A program made the translations under genes and the position numbers. A stretch of DNA of 64,000 nt from Hymenobacter cellulosivorans (GTDB lineage Bacteria > Bacteroidota > Bacteroidia > Cytophagales > Hymenobacteraceae). This document shows, piece after piece, positions 31,496 through 40,957 of this stretch. The notes beneath the pieces are model-generated. The model worked only from the letters and a program-made list of their open reading frames with translations, was not told the origin of the DNA and ran no database searches. The DNA is taken from NCBI RefSeq assembly GCF_022919135.1, contig NZ_CP095049.1:1426001-1490000 (forward strand). The letters are read 5' to 3'. The stretch's first letter is position 1. Every line of letters starts with the position of its first letter.

Positions 31496-33301
31496 TTAGA
31501 GCTTTTCTTCAAGCCATAGGAAGCCCGCGCCCAACGCAAACACTACGAAAAACCACAAGGCCGGGTATGACTCCCAAACCACGACTCCTGTGTCGGCAAC
31601 CGCGACGGGTAGAGTCGTGCGGAAACGGGCTGCCGCTTGCTGACGCAATGCTATTTCTGGTCCTAACCAATCGTGTGGGCCAAACACGTAGAAAGAAAAG
31701 ACTGGTTGGGTTGGCAGGCGCAATGCATGCCAACCCGCCGTGCGGGGCCAAAATTGTCCGATTTTCCACTCGGGTAGTGCTGCCTGCTGCTCTAGGGACA
31801 ATACCGTTGTAGCAGTTGGAGGCGGGCCAGAAACCTCAGGGAACGTAACCGGGAAGGAAGAGGACGTTAGTCGTAGCTGCGTTGGTTGATCGGGGCGGGG
31901 CCAGGTGGTTAGCAACTGCCACTGGGCCTGCGGTGGCCGGGGGCGGGTTGTCGCCTGCAGCAATTCGCTCCAGAAGCTGGCGTATGTAGCCGTAGAGCCT
32001 TGCAAGGCCCAAGGAAACGTTTGGGCCAACACCGATACCGTAACCGAGCCCAAGCCCAGGCGCTGGGCAGCTACCACCGGTCGTTGTTGCTGGTCGGTCA
32101 CTAAAGTCCGGGCAGTGGCACTCAGGCGAAGCGTAGCCGGCAATAGGGCAGTAGCCGGCGCGGCAGCATCCGGCCACTGGATGGGCTGGGGCCGGTCGGT
32201 GCTACCGGCGGGGCGGGGTAGTACGGTAAAGCTGGCGCGGGCAGGCAAGGCCCGGGGAAGGGCTGCCGCATCGGCCAATACCAGCAGGCCGAGGCCCGTC
32301 GTGCGTACTGCAGCCGCCAAGGATAGAGTTTCACTGGAGGAAAGGGACCCGAGCACGGCGGCATCGACCACAATGGCATCGTAGCGGGCCAGGGTGGGAC
32401 TGGTAAGCCGGCTTAGGTCGTGGGCGGGCTGGTTCAGAAACTCAGTTTGGAGCAGGCCCCTGCTAATACCCGTGCGGAGGGCCACGCGGTGTTGCTGGGT
32501 GCCGAGGTAGTTTTTCAAAAACTTAAACTCAAACGACGCGGTGCTGCTCAGAAGCAGCAGGTGCAAGGGCTGGGGAGTGGTTATTGTCAGGGGTACGGGC
32601 TCAGTAGCTACTAGCTTGCCGGCGCGGCGAGCCCGAAGCTGGTATACCACAGGGCCGGCGACTTTGGGCAATACCCGCAGTTGGAAAGGACCTTGCCCCG
32701 TTTTGAGCAGTACCGAATCGGTGGGGCGGCCGGCACCGTGCAGGCTAACCCACACGGGCGAAGCGGCAGGTAAGTGGGCCGCAAATGTACCGGCTACCCG
32801 CAGCGGTTGGCCAAGCGCCAGGTAGCGGTTCCATACAGCCTGCTGAAAGCCTGTGAAGGGCTGGCTACCGTGCAACACCAGCTTCAGCGGGCCCAGATTC
32901 GACAGTTCCTCCGGCGGAATACCTCGGCCCAGCACGTGAAGGCGACGCAGGCCAGGATGTTGTTCCTGCAGGAGCTGCAAGCTGGGCAGCGTGGGCGTAT
33001 CCGAAGCCGTAACGAAGCCCAGGCGCCACACTTTGGTAGCCGGGCCCAGGAGGCGCACTACTTGCTGCAGACTATCGGGCTGGTAGCCGGGTGTGAGCAG
33101 CACCGCTTCCTGGCGAGCCGCCGGCACACTATGCCGGGGCGGATAGGCAGTAGCCCACAAGCCTAGTACGGCCAGCCAGCCCGCGCCCAGACGCAGAAAC
33201 AGCCGCTGACGGTTGGGCCGGCGCAGCGCGGCAACGGTCAGACCCAAGGCCAGCAGCAGACAGAAAAGCAACAACAGATAGTATGGGGCGGATTGCGACA
33301 T
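31496..33301 (-). CDS. Membrane protein of the MoxR/Bat-like operon
   Basis: 601 residues from ATG 33301. Two N-terminal helices (about 6-27 and 35-52) and one near the C-terminus (PALWFFVVFALGAGFLWLEE), with a large region outside the membrane between. That region includes a glutamine-amidotransferase-like fold (LHLLLLSSTASFEFKFLKNYLG ... YDAIVVDAA ... GLGLLVLAD) seen in such operon partners, without a catalytic Cys. Last gene of a seven-gene operon, 12 nt after the restored stop of the DUF4175 gene. Function unknown; probably works with MoxR and von-Willebrand-type proteins. Confidence 0.72.
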   Translation of the reverse strand: MSQSAPYYLLLLFCLLLALGLTVAALRRPNRQRLFLRLGAGWLAVLGLWATAYPPRHSVPAARQEAVLLTPGYQPDSLQQVVRLLGPATKVWRLGFVTASDTPTLPSLQLLQEQHPGLRRLHVLGRGIPPEELSNLGPLKLVLHGSQPFTGFQQAVWNRYLALGQPLRVAGTFAAHLPAASPVWVSLHGAGRPTDSVLLKTGQGPFQLRVLPKVAGPVVYQLRARRAGKLVATEPVPLTITTPQPLHLLLLSSTASFEFKFLKNYLGTQQHRVALRTGISRGLLQTEFLNQPAHDLSRLTSPTLARYDAIVVDAAVLGSLSSSETLSLAAAVRTTGLGLLVLADAAALPRALPARASFTVLPRPAGSTDRPQPIQWPDAAAPATALLPATLRLSATARTLVTDQQQRPVVAAQRLGLGSVTVSVLAQTFPWALQGSTATYASFWSELLQATTRPRPPQAQWQLLTTWPRPDQPTQLRLTSSSFPVTFPEVSGPPPTATTVLSLEQQAALPEWKIGQFWPRTAGWHALRLPTQPVFSFYVFGPHDWLGPEIALRQQAAARFRTTLPVAVADTGVVVWESYPALWFFVVFALGAGFLWLEEKL

Positions 33302-33321
33302 AGGAAGGACAAACTACCGGC

Positions 33322-35556
33322 TTAGCTCCTGGAAATAGCGCCGGGCCAGCCGGTCGGGCCCGAGCGGGCGGCCGGGAGCCGCGGGCGGCGGCGAAAGCAG
33401 GTCCGTAAGGGCCGATTCGACGGTGGCAATGCAGGGTTGGCACGGGGCAGCTCCCCCCGAATTTCGGTGGCCAGCCGCCGCAAGTGGCGCACGGCCGATA
33501 AGTAGCGGCCGGGGTTGCGCAGGGCTGCCTGGGCTGCGGCTGGGCTAGCTTGCTCCAGAATTACAGCCTCGGCCGGCTTCACGGCCGTCCCTTGGCGCAG
33601 GGTCGAGAGCAGCCGTAGTGCCGCCTGAATGGTAGGCTGCGTAGCGGGGGCGGGCAGCTGGGCTTGCAGCTTGGGAGTAGATGCGCCCTGCAGCTCCCCG
33701 CTGAGCCGGGTGGTCGATTCGGGAATGACGGGTGGCTCGAAGCCAGATTTGCGCACGTAGAGGCGGGTTTGCTGCTGTACTTGCTTGAGCAGACGCAGCG
33801 CGCGGTACTCGTAGGGCAGGGCTTCGGCGGGACGGGCAGTGCGCAGGCGCAGCTCGGCTTCCCACATTTGGCTGAGTACGCCACGGAGCTTGGCTTTTAC
33901 AGCGGGTTCCAGAAAGTCGGCGGTTTCGGAGTCGTCGTGGTGGTGTACGTAGGGGTCGAGCAGGGCTGCCGACTCGGCCGTGGGAGAGGCGTCGGCAGCC
34001 GGGGCGGTGCCGTGCTCATGCTCATGACCGACTTCTTCGCCTTCGGCGTGGGGCGCTTCACCGGCATGGTCATCGTCAGGTTCGGCTACGGGCGGGCGGG
34101 TGGCGCTTTGCCCGAAGCTTTCTTCAAACTCTTCGCCCAGAAACTTGCCGTAGCGCAGGCGAAGCACTTTCTGGTCGTGGCCCAGGTCGTTGGAGCGGGT
34201 GGTGAAGGAGCTGGCATCGAGCTGTTTCCGTTCAGCCAGTAGCTTTTCAGTATCAATAATAACCTGACGCTGGCTGCGAAAATAGGCCGGCACCACGTTG
34301 ACGCCCATGGCCATGTCGGAGCCGGAGTCGTCCACGGTGGTATCTTCCCACTGCACCAGGTACGTGTCGGAGCGGGTGCTGTGGCGGTTGTTGTCCCAGG
34401 CCTGCACGTAGAAATACACCTCGTCGCCGTAAGTTAGGCCCAAGGCGGGCAGGCCGAGCAGGTGGCTCAGGCTGGCCTGGTTGGGCTGTTTACGCAGGCC
34501 GCTGCTTAGGTCGGTGGCTACTTCCTTAAACTTCACTGCCTCGCCCTGACCCTGAGCTACGGTGGCCACCAGGCGGGCGCGGGTCAGGCCATAATCGTCG
34601 CTGAGCGCCACCTGCACATTTACCTGCGGCTTTTGCCCAAACTCAACCAGCGTGTAGGGTTTCGGCGTGCGGATCTGAATAGCGGGGCCCCGGTCAGGCT
34701 GTACTTCCACGGCATAATCATCGGAGACCTGGCCGGCAAAACGGATGCGGTACAGCGTAGAGGTGGTAAAGACGTGCGCCACCGTAAACTCAAGCGGCTG
34801 ACCCACTACCGGCTGAAACCGCAGGCGCTGGCCCCCAACTTCGAGCTGCGGTGCCCCGCCCGCCGCGCGCGATACGCGCACCGTCCATTGCACCCGGGAG
34901 CCCTGGGGGCAGCGGAAGGAGGGCTCAGCGGCAGTAAAGCCGGGGCGGCGGGTGTAGGCCGGCGGCGCAATCTGAATGTGCGTTTCGGTAAGGCGGGCCG
35001 GCACAGACGCAGCCGCTTTGCCGGGATTTGCCGGGAAATGCAACGCCACATTCGGGCCTGGACTGGCTACGGACGCGGCCGGCTGCGGCCAGAACTTTAG
35101 GCCCAGCAAGGCCATCAGCGCCGCAGCGGTAACTGCCAGCGCCGGCGTATAGGAAACGGGCAGCAGCGCCTGCTTCTGCTGTTGCAATTGCTTTAGCCGG
35201 GTAGTTATATGCTGCCGCTGCAGTTGCTCAAGCAGGTTTAGCTCCCCATCGGGGCGCAACAGTAAGCCAGTGCTGTCTTCCAACTCCGCAAACTGCCGGT
35301 CAAGCCGCTGAGCGGTGGCCCCTAGGGGTTGGCGCCAAATCAGCCACAGCCGCCAAGCGCTGAAAGCTAGAATGGCTAAGCCAAGGCCACTCAGCAGCAG
35401 CCGGCTGCTCGGGAAGCGCTCCGCCAGCCCGCCCAGCAAACCAATAAAAGCTACTGTCGGCAGCACTACCGTAGCCGTGCGGCGCCCGTGGTAGGCCCGC
35501 TGAATCTGACGGAGCAGGCCCGGGCTGGAAGTAGTCTGGTTCGTGACGGTGCTCAT
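33322..35556 (-). CDS. DUF4175-like membrane protein, C-terminus frameshifted
   Basis: 744 residues from ATG 35556. Two N-terminal helices (about 28-46, 51-70), a third near 145-165, then a long extracytoplasmic part with beta domains and an acidic/His region (EPDDDHAGEAPHAEGEEVGHEHEHG), the DUF4175 layout. The last 40 codons in this frame are Arg/Pro-rich and unlike a protein end. Adding one G to the coding-strand G6 run (plus 33453-33458) restores ...CIATVESALTDLLSPPPAA... with a stop at 33314, which is far more natural. ATG overlaps the previous gene's TGA by 4 nt. Part of the MoxR operon. Confidence 0.75.
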   Translation of the reverse strand: MSTVTNQTTSSPGLLRQIQRAYHGRRTATVVLPTVAFIGLLGGLAERFPSSRLLLSGLGLAILAFSAWRLWLIWRQPLGATAQRLDRQFAELEDSTGLLLRPDGELNLLEQLQRQHITTRLKQLQQQKQALLPVSYTPALAVTAAALMALLGLKFWPQPAASVASPGPNVALHFPANPGKAAASVPARLTETHIQIAPPAYTRRPGFTAAEPSFRCPQGSRVQWTVRVSRAAGGAPQLEVGGQRLRFQPVVGQPLEFTVAHVFTTSTLYRIRFAGQVSDDYAVEVQPDRGPAIQIRTPKPYTLVEFGQKPQVNVQVALSDDYGLTRARLVATVAQGQGEAVKFKEVATDLSSGLRKQPNQASLSHLLGLPALGLTYGDEVYFYVQAWDNNRHSTRSDTYLVQWEDTTVDDSGSDMAMGVNVVPAYFRSQRQVIIDTEKLLAERKQLDASSFTTRSNDLGHDQKVLRLRYGKFLGEEFEESFGQSATRPPVAEPDDDHAGEAPHAEGEEVGHEHEHGTAPAADASPTAESAALLDPYVHHHDDSETADFLEPAVKAKLRGVLSQMWEAELRLRTARPAEALPYEYRALRLLKQVQQQTRLYVRKSGFEPPVIPESTTRLSGELQGASTPKLQAQLPAPATQPTIQAALRLLSTLRQGTAVKPAEAVILEQASPAAAQAALRNPGRYLSAVRHLRRLATEIRGELPRANPALPPSNRPLRTCFRRRPRLPAARSGPTGWPGAISRS

Positions 35557-37103
35557 GCAGTCGGCTCTTTAGCAGCGAAAGTACGGCCGGCCACCATGCG
35601 TTCCAGCCCCCAGAATAGTGCCGCCGCCACAACCAGCCAGATGCGTAAATCCGTGTCAGTGGGTGCGCTGGCGTGGTTGCTGGTATTGTTTATTGCTGCT
35701 ACCGTGCCGGCAATCTGGCTGGCAGCCAACTGGCGTTGGTCGAGCGGGGCGGGGGTAGTAGGGGAGGTGGGCTGTAGCAGGTCGAGGAAGAGCAAGGGTA
35801 ACTCAGGGCTGTCGGCTAGCTGGCTCCAAGCAGGGTGCAGGCGCGTGTGCAGCCGATACGCGGCGCCCTGCCCCGAGGCCTGGCGACTCAGCACCGGTCG
35901 GCCGTTGGCAGCTTGCCAGAGCATAGTCGTGCCCTGCGCTCCGGCCACAGTATCGAGGCGAGTTACAACATAGCTGGCCGGGTACGGTACTACGGTAAAG
36001 GTGGTCGGTTGGGTGACACTAGCCGGCCGGGCGTCCTGCCACAGCTGGAGCCCCCGCGGAATCTGTTGCTGCCAGGCCTCGGGCACCGGCGCATCGGTCA
36101 GCCAAAAAAGCCAGCTCAACGAAGTGCCGGTCTGGGGTGGACGGGCGGCTACGGTCAGCTCCAGCCGGGGCATGAGGCCCAAAGATGCTGCTCGCAGCGC
36201 CGCCGCCAGGTAGCGGGCATCCAGGGCGTGGCTGGCATCGTGGTACAGCCACACGCGCAGCGGCTCCGTGACTACTGGAATTCGCGCCGAGTCCGGTCCT
36301 TCAGGCTGGATAAAGCTCTGCCCAGCGGCCGACGTGTAGCGCAGCGGCGGCAACCCCGGTACGCGGGGCAGGGGCGCGTCGGCCTGGGTCGGGCGGGGTA
36401 CGGTAACGGATGTAGTATACACGGCATCTTCTGTACTCCGGCTCACGAGCAGGCGCAAACTGTCGGGAGCGGCCAAGCTGGCTCCGCGCAGCCACGCCGT
36501 TTCGGGAGTAGGCAGGGGCACGGTTTGCCAACGCACGGCCGCGGGCAAAGCCGGACGGTGGCCCTGGAAATGCCGCAGCGCGGCGGAAGTATACACGTAG
36601 AGAGGCTGGCCGGGAAAGGAGTCGGCGGCCTGCTGCACGCGGGGCCAGAACGAGTAGCGGGCCGCGGCCGGAGCAGCCGCGGGCTGGGTGGCCAGCTGTT
36701 GCCAAACCGTATCCGAAACCCGGGGGAAGCGCGGGCCAAGCTGCCGCAGCACAAACCCCCGGCGGCGCAGCGAGTCAATCGTGGGGCGCACGGCTGCCAT
36801 TGACTCCGACGCCAGCAGATCGGGGCTGACAAACACCTGGCCGCGGCGGGGTGGGGGCGGCTGCCGCCACACGGGGTTGGTCAGGGCCAAAGCCAAGACC
36901 ACAACTACCAACAGCCGCAGCAACAGCAGGGCCACTTGCTCTAGCCTAAGGTTACGCAGGCGGCGGTTGGCAGCCGCATCGAGCCACCGGATACTGCCTA
37001 CCTGCACCGTGCGCCCCGGCCGACGGTTCCACAGGTGAATGGCTATGGGAACCGCTACGCCCAGCAACGCCAGCAAACCGGAAGGAGCAAGAAAGGTGAG
37101 CAA
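35553..37103 (-). CDS. BatA-type N-terminal domain membrane protein
   Basis: 516 residues; the start is TTG at 37103 because a stop lies four codons upstream and no ATG is available. N-terminus is the aerotolerance BatA domain: FLAPSGLLALLGVAVPIAIHLWNRRP then VGSIRWLDAA..RRLRNLRLEQVALLLLRLLVVVVLALALTNPVW (two helices). A large periplasmic part follows, then a C-terminal helix (LRIWLVVAAALFWGLERMV). No MIDAS motif of a vWA domain was found. Overlaps the DUF4175 start by ATGA. Operon partner of MoxR/DUF58. Confidence 0.8.
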   Translation of the reverse strand: MLTFLAPSGLLALLGVAVPIAIHLWNRRPGRTVQVGSIRWLDAAANRRLRNLRLEQVALLLLRLLVVVVLALALTNPVWRQPPPPRRGQVFVSPDLLASESMAAVRPTIDSLRRRGFVLRQLGPRFPRVSDTVWQQLATQPAAAPAAARYSFWPRVQQAADSFPGQPLYVYTSAALRHFQGHRPALPAAVRWQTVPLPTPETAWLRGASLAAPDSLRLLVSRSTEDAVYTTSVTVPRPTQADAPLPRVPGLPPLRYTSAAGQSFIQPEGPDSARIPVVTEPLRVWLYHDASHALDARYLAAALRAASLGLMPRLELTVAARPPQTGTSLSWLFWLTDAPVPEAWQQQIPRGLQLWQDARPASVTQPTTFTVVPYPASYVVTRLDTVAGAQGTTMLWQAANGRPVLSRQASGQGAAYRLHTRLHPAWSQLADSPELPLLFLDLLQPTSPTTPAPLDQRQLAASQIAGTVAAINNTSNHASAPTDTDLRIWLVVAAALFWGLERMVAGRTFAAKEPTA

Positions 37104-37172
37104 CGCGGCGAATAGTTAAAAATCGAAAGTCAGAGTAGAGCCCGGGGCAGACCGGCGGCACAAAGACACGGC

Positions 37173-38054
37173 TTAATGCCCGGAAGTGGCTTGGCGGCGA
37201 CGCAAAAATTCCCGCAGGGCCCCATCCAGCGGCTCGGCGGTGCTAAGCTGGAAGTAGTCGAAGCCCTGGCGGCGGGCGGTGTGGGCGGTGGTGCGCAGCC
37301 ACTGCTGCAACTGCTCCTGGTAGTGACGGCGCTGGTCTTCGGCGTTGAGCTGCAGGGTTTGGCCGGTTTCCAGGTCTTCAAACGTTACGGCGCCCCGGTA
37401 GCTGAAAGCCAGCTCGTTGCCGGCCATCAAGTGCAGTAGCAGTACTTCGCCGGCCACCGTGCGCAGGCGGGTCAGGAGGGCGTTTATTTCGCTTTGCTCC
37501 TCGTACAAGTCACTCACGCACACGGTCAGGGCACGCTGCCGCCGGGCCAGCAACGGGGCCAGCTGGCCCGCCTCAGGGAAGCGGCCGGCACCGGTCGTAT
37601 TCTGCAGGGCCTGGTAGAGGCGGGGCAACTGGCGGGCGTCGGCCCGGGCCGGCAGGTGCACCAGCCCCTCGGGGTGCAGAATGCTCAAACTCACCGCGTC
37701 GCCCTGGTTTTGGGCCAGATAAGCCAGCGCTGCCAGCAACAGCCGGCCATAATCTAGCTTGGTCAGGCCGTTGTCGTCGCGGTGATTCATCGAGGCGCTG
37801 GCATCGAGCAGCAGGTGCACGGTCAGGCTGGTATCCACTTCCGATTCGCGGATGTAGTACCGGTCGGAGCGGGCTGCCAGACGCCAGTCGAGGCGGCGCA
37901 GGTCGTCGCCGGGCTGGTAGGGGCGGTACTGGCTGAATTCCATGCCCGCCCCGCGCCGCCGACTCAGGTGCTGGCCCGCCAAAAAGCCCTCGGCTGCCTG
38001 TTTGGCAGCCAGCGGCAGGTTACGCAGCGCATGGAGGAGTTCGGGAGTCAGCAT
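37173..38054 (-). CDS. DUF58 domain protein
   Basis: 293 residues from ATG 38054. DUF58 signature: RRGAGMEFSQYRPYQPGDDLRRLDWRLAARSDRYYIRESE. It is followed by a vWA-like fold with a MIDAS (LLLDASASMNHRDD). Such proteins act next to MoxR ATPases, possibly as chaperone clients or metal-insertion partners. No signal peptide. Its spacer from moxR holds an unusual inverted repeat (38071-38148). Confidence 0.9.
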   Translation of the reverse strand: MLTPELLHALRNLPLAAKQAAEGFLAGQHLSRRRGAGMEFSQYRPYQPGDDLRRLDWRLAARSDRYYIRESEVDTSLTVHLLLDASASMNHRDDNGLTKLDYGRLLLAALAYLAQNQGDAVSLSILHPEGLVHLPARADARQLPRLYQALQNTTGAGRFPEAGQLAPLLARRQRALTVCVSDLYEEQSEINALLTRLRTVAGEVLLLHLMAGNELAFSYRGAVTFEDLETGQTLQLNAEDQRRHYQEQLQQWLRTTAHTARRQGFDYFQLSTAEPLDGALREFLRRRQATSGH

Positions 38055-38070
38055 TTTTAGTTATTCGTTG

Positions 38071-38148
38071 TTAGTTGTCAGTTGTTAGTTGTGGGTTCGA
38101 AAGGCCTCAGCACGACCTAACAACGGACAACTACTTACTGACAACTAA
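38071..38148. repeat. Inverted repeat filling the moxR-DUF58 spacer
   Basis: TTAGTTGTCAG (38071-38081) and CTGACAACTAA (38138-38148), each within further GTTGTTAG-like repeats. It begins at the MoxR stop codon (TAG at 38145-38147 complement) and runs to about 17 nt before the DUF58 start. An operon-internal hairpin, perhaps for RNA processing. Confidence 0.6.
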
Positions 38149-39122
38149 ACCGCCACATCCTTCAGCAAAGCCGCCACGGCATCATCGGGGGTGAGGTTTT
38201 CGGCTTCGGCGTTGAAGTTGAGCAGCACGCGGTGGCGCAGTACCGGCGGGGCCAAGGTCCGGATGTCGTCCAGGGTGGCGGCAAAGCGGCCTTGAAGCAA
38301 GGCCCGGGCTTTGGCGCACAAAATCAGGGCTTGGCCGGCTCTTGGGCCCGCGCCCCAGCGGCCATATTCCTGAATAAACTTCACCGTGGAGGTAGCCGGC
38401 CGGGTAGCGCGCACTAGGCGGTTCACGAAGTCGAGCAACTCGGGGCTCAGGCTTACCTGCCGCACCAGCTGCTGGAGCTGGCGGATATCCTCACCGCCCA
38501 GCACGGCCTTTACCTCGGCCCGGGCTGAGCCGGTGGTGCCGCTGAGCACAGCTAACTCTTCCTGCTCGGTGGGGTAACCAATGCGGATGTAAAGCAAAAA
38601 CCGGTCGAGTTGGGCTTCGGGCAACGGGTAGGTGCCGCTTTGCTCGATAGGGTTCTGGGTGGCCAGCAGGAAAAACGGCTTGGGCAGCGCATGTTCCTGG
38701 CCGGCGTAGGTCACGTGGCCCTCTTGCATGGCTTCGAGCAGGGCGGCCTGGGTTTTGGGCGGCGTCCGGTTGATTTCGTCGGCCAAGACCAGACTGGCGA
38801 AGATGGGGCCCTGGTTGAACTTGAAGGACCGGTGCCCAGTGCCGTGGTCTTCCTCCAGCACCTCGGTGCCCAAAATGTCGGTCGGCATCAAATCCGGCGT
38901 GAACTGGATGCGGCGGAAGGGCAGGTCGGTGGCCGAGGCCAGGGTGCGCACGAGCAAGGTTTTGGCCAGGCCCGGCACGCCTTCCAGCAGGGCGTGGCCG
39001 CCGGCCAGCAGCGCCACCAGCACTTCATCCAGCACCTGCTGCTGACCCACGATGATTTTGCCGATTTCCTCGCGCAGCGGCGGCAGCTTGGCCAGTAGGG
39101 TTCGTACGTCTTGTTCGGTCAC
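38145..39122 (-). CDS. MoxR-family AAA+ ATPase
   Basis: 325 residues; the start is GTG at 39122. AAA+ core with Walker A GVPGLAKT, Walker B (VLADEINR), sensor 1 (LATQNP) and arginine-finger region (LPEAQLDRF). MoxR ATPases remodel or help mature partners encoded beside them, here DUF58 and BatA-like proteins. Cytoplasmic. Upstream members are the 39187 and 39998 genes. Confidence 0.95.
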   Translation of the reverse strand: MTEQDVRTLLAKLPPLREEIGKIIVGQQQVLDEVLVALLAGGHALLEGVPGLAKTLLVRTLASATDLPFRRIQFTPDLMPTDILGTEVLEEDHGTGHRSFKFNQGPIFASLVLADEINRTPPKTQAALLEAMQEGHVTYAGQEHALPKPFFLLATQNPIEQSGTYPLPEAQLDRFLLYIRIGYPTEQEELAVLSGTTGSARAEVKAVLGGEDIRQLQQLVRQVSLSPELLDFVNRLVRATRPATSTVKFIQEYGRWGAGPRAGQALILCAKARALLQGRFAATLDDIRTLAPPVLRHRVLLNFNAEAENLTPDDAVAALLKDVAV

Positions 39123-39186
39123 GGAAAGCAGAATAGAGAAGGGAGATAGTGTGCCTGAAAGAAAAGGTTGTGGGGCAATGGTTGCT

Positions 39187-39978
39187 TCAAAGGGCGGCAG
39201 AAGCAGCTTTAGGGCTAACTTTTTTTAACTGAAGCCAGGCGGAACGCCCCCGCTGCTTGCAGCTGCCCATGAAGCGGAGGTCCCTTTTTTCATAAAATGA
39301 AACTAGTGTGTTGCTGGTTTCATAGCGGCCGATATACGGATTTATCGTGTAGAAATTCGGCTCATAAAAGTTGATGCGGGTGGTAAAACCATCCGGTGTT
39401 CCATAGCAAAGGCTGCATTCTACTTTCCAGCGGCCCTGTTGGGTTGCGCCAGTGGCATCCCCAACTATGTTGCTGGTATAGTGAAAGGTGCTGTCGGCCC
39501 GCACCACCAGCTCAACGAAAGGCAATACTGCTTCAGCAGCAATAACAGCAGTGTCGGCTACGGTATGCCCGCTCGGTTGGGCCGGCCCACGCCGGGAGGT
39601 TGCTGCCAATCTGGTTGTGTGCGTAGAATCGGCCAGCCTGTAGGTTCCGATTACGGCAGAGCGCAAGGAATCGACTCTTTGCTGCGCTATAACTCGCTGC
39701 TCGGCTAGCCGCCTGGCTTGATAATGGGTGGCAATGCGGCTATATAACAGCCAACTACCAACGACAAAAACCAGCACTAGCAACGGGGTGGCGGCGCGGA
39801 AGCGTTGCGGCCAGGTTTCGGCCGCCCGTAGTTGCCGCCCGCGCTGAAGGGCGAAGCGCGCACCCAGGAAAAAGACCACAAGCGCCGCTATTGCCCCAAT
39901 GACTGCCCCAATCAGCAGCAGCCACATGATGAATTCAAAGGCTGGAGTATCGACAAACGCCAACAGAAATGGCTGCAT
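39187..39978 (-). CDS. Hypothetical membrane protein in MoxR operon
   Basis: 263 residues from ATG 39978. Two helices (about 14-40 and 64-84), a coiled or helical link (RRLAEQRVIAQQRVDSLRS), and a C-terminal beta-rich domain with Cys in CSLCYGTPDG. The C-terminal part resembles a lipocalin-like or GYR-type barrel with repeated aromatic residues (FTTRINFYEPNFYTINPYIGRYE), but no family is certain. Spaced 19 nt from the DUF4159 gene and 64 nt from moxR. Confidence 0.65.
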   Translation of the reverse strand: MQPFLLAFVDTPAFEFIMWLLLIGAVIGAIAALVVFFLGARFALQRGRQLRAAETWPQRFRAATPLLVLVFVVGSWLLYSRIATHYQARRLAEQRVIAQQRVDSLRSAVIGTYRLADSTHTTRLAATSRRGPAQPSGHTVADTAVIAAEAVLPFVELVVRADSTFHYTSNIVGDATGATQQGRWKVECSLCYGTPDGFTTRINFYEPNFYTINPYIGRYETSNTLVSFYEKRDLRFMGSCKQRGRSAWLQLKKVSPKAASAAL

Positions 39979-39997
39979 AACTCGCTACTATTAGGGG

Positions 39998-40621
39998 TTA
40001 CGCCGTCAGGGCGTAGAGCAGGATATTGACCCCGAACTTGGTATTGTCTTCGGCCAGGAAACGCTTGTTGCGAAAGTCGTAGTCCCACTCGCAGCCGTAG
40101 TCTTTGTTGGAGTAAAGCACCCGCAGCTTGCCCCCGATTTCGATGCCCTTGAGGTAGTCGTGCACCAGGTCGTCGCCCCAGCCATTGAGCTCGAAGGAAG
40201 TGGGCGGCGGGCCTTCCGGAAACTTGAAGAACTGCGAGTAGATGGGGTGGTTCTTGGCAATCTTCTTCAGGGCCCCGGCCCCGAAACACTGCCGCATCTG
40301 CTCCTCGAAGGAGCGCGCAAACAGCCCATCGATGTCGTGGTTGCAGTCGTCGACGAACACGAAGCCGCCATTGCGCACGTACTGAATGAAGTTTTTTTTC
40401 TCGGCCGCCGAAAACTGCACCAGCCGGTGCCCCGAGAGGTAGCAAAACGGGTAGTTAAATATGTCGGGGCTATCCAATGCCACGGCCTTTTCCTTCTGAT
40501 TGACGGGCACCGTGGTGTACTGAATCAGGGAATGGAGCAGGTTGGCGGGCATTCTTTCGTCGACGCCGTCCCAGTCGCCGGAGCGGTACTGGAGGCGCAC
40601 GAAGGTAAACGGAACGGGCAT
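39998..40621 (-). CDS. DUF4159 domain protein
   Basis: 207 residues from ATG 40621 (MPVPFTFVRLQYRSGDWD). DUF4159 features: FVRLQYRSGDWDG, YPFCYLSGHRLVQFSAAEKKNFIQYVRNGGFVFVDDCNHDIDGLFARSFEEQM and GALKKIAKNHPIYSQFF. The family is a glutamine-amidotransferase-like fold found beside MoxR and vWA genes, here likely the first gene of the operon. No signal peptide with this start; the longer frame to 40771 looks spurious. Confidence 0.9.
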   Translation of the reverse strand: MPVPFTFVRLQYRSGDWDGVDERMPANLLHSLIQYTTVPVNQKEKAVALDSPDIFNYPFCYLSGHRLVQFSAAEKKNFIQYVRNGGFVFVDDCNHDIDGLFARSFEEQMRQCFGAGALKKIAKNHPIYSQFFKFPEGPPPTSFELNGWGDDLVHDYLKGIEIGGKLRVLYSNKDYGCEWDYDFRNKRFLAEDNTKFGVNILLYALTA

Positions 40622-40957
40622 GCGGCGGTAAGAAAGGCGAGGCGGCGAAAGAACAACGGAGCAAAGACACCAGCTCCGTCCCAAGGTGGCTCGGAGTCCG
40701 ACCGAAAGTACGAGGCAGTCCGGTCCAAACCTATCTGTCGCCGCTTCCCAGTGGAAGTTGTCCTTACGCAAATACGCACGAGCAACTTCCGCTGGCTTGC
40801 CCGCCAGCCTGCTGCTTCAGGTGTCGGGGCTCCGGCACAAAGCCTCTAAAAACGGACTCGGCCGCAGCTTTCCGGAAAAAATGTGCGTACGAATAGGGGT
40901 AAGCCAGCCGTTAGGGCTCTTACTGCTATCAACTCACTTTTTTTCGCTCCTACTGCT
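40622..40957. other. Divergent intergenic region
   Basis: 336 nt between the MoxR operon and the first beta-barrel gene, presumably containing both promoters. No repeat, RNA or gene seen. Confidence 0.4.
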
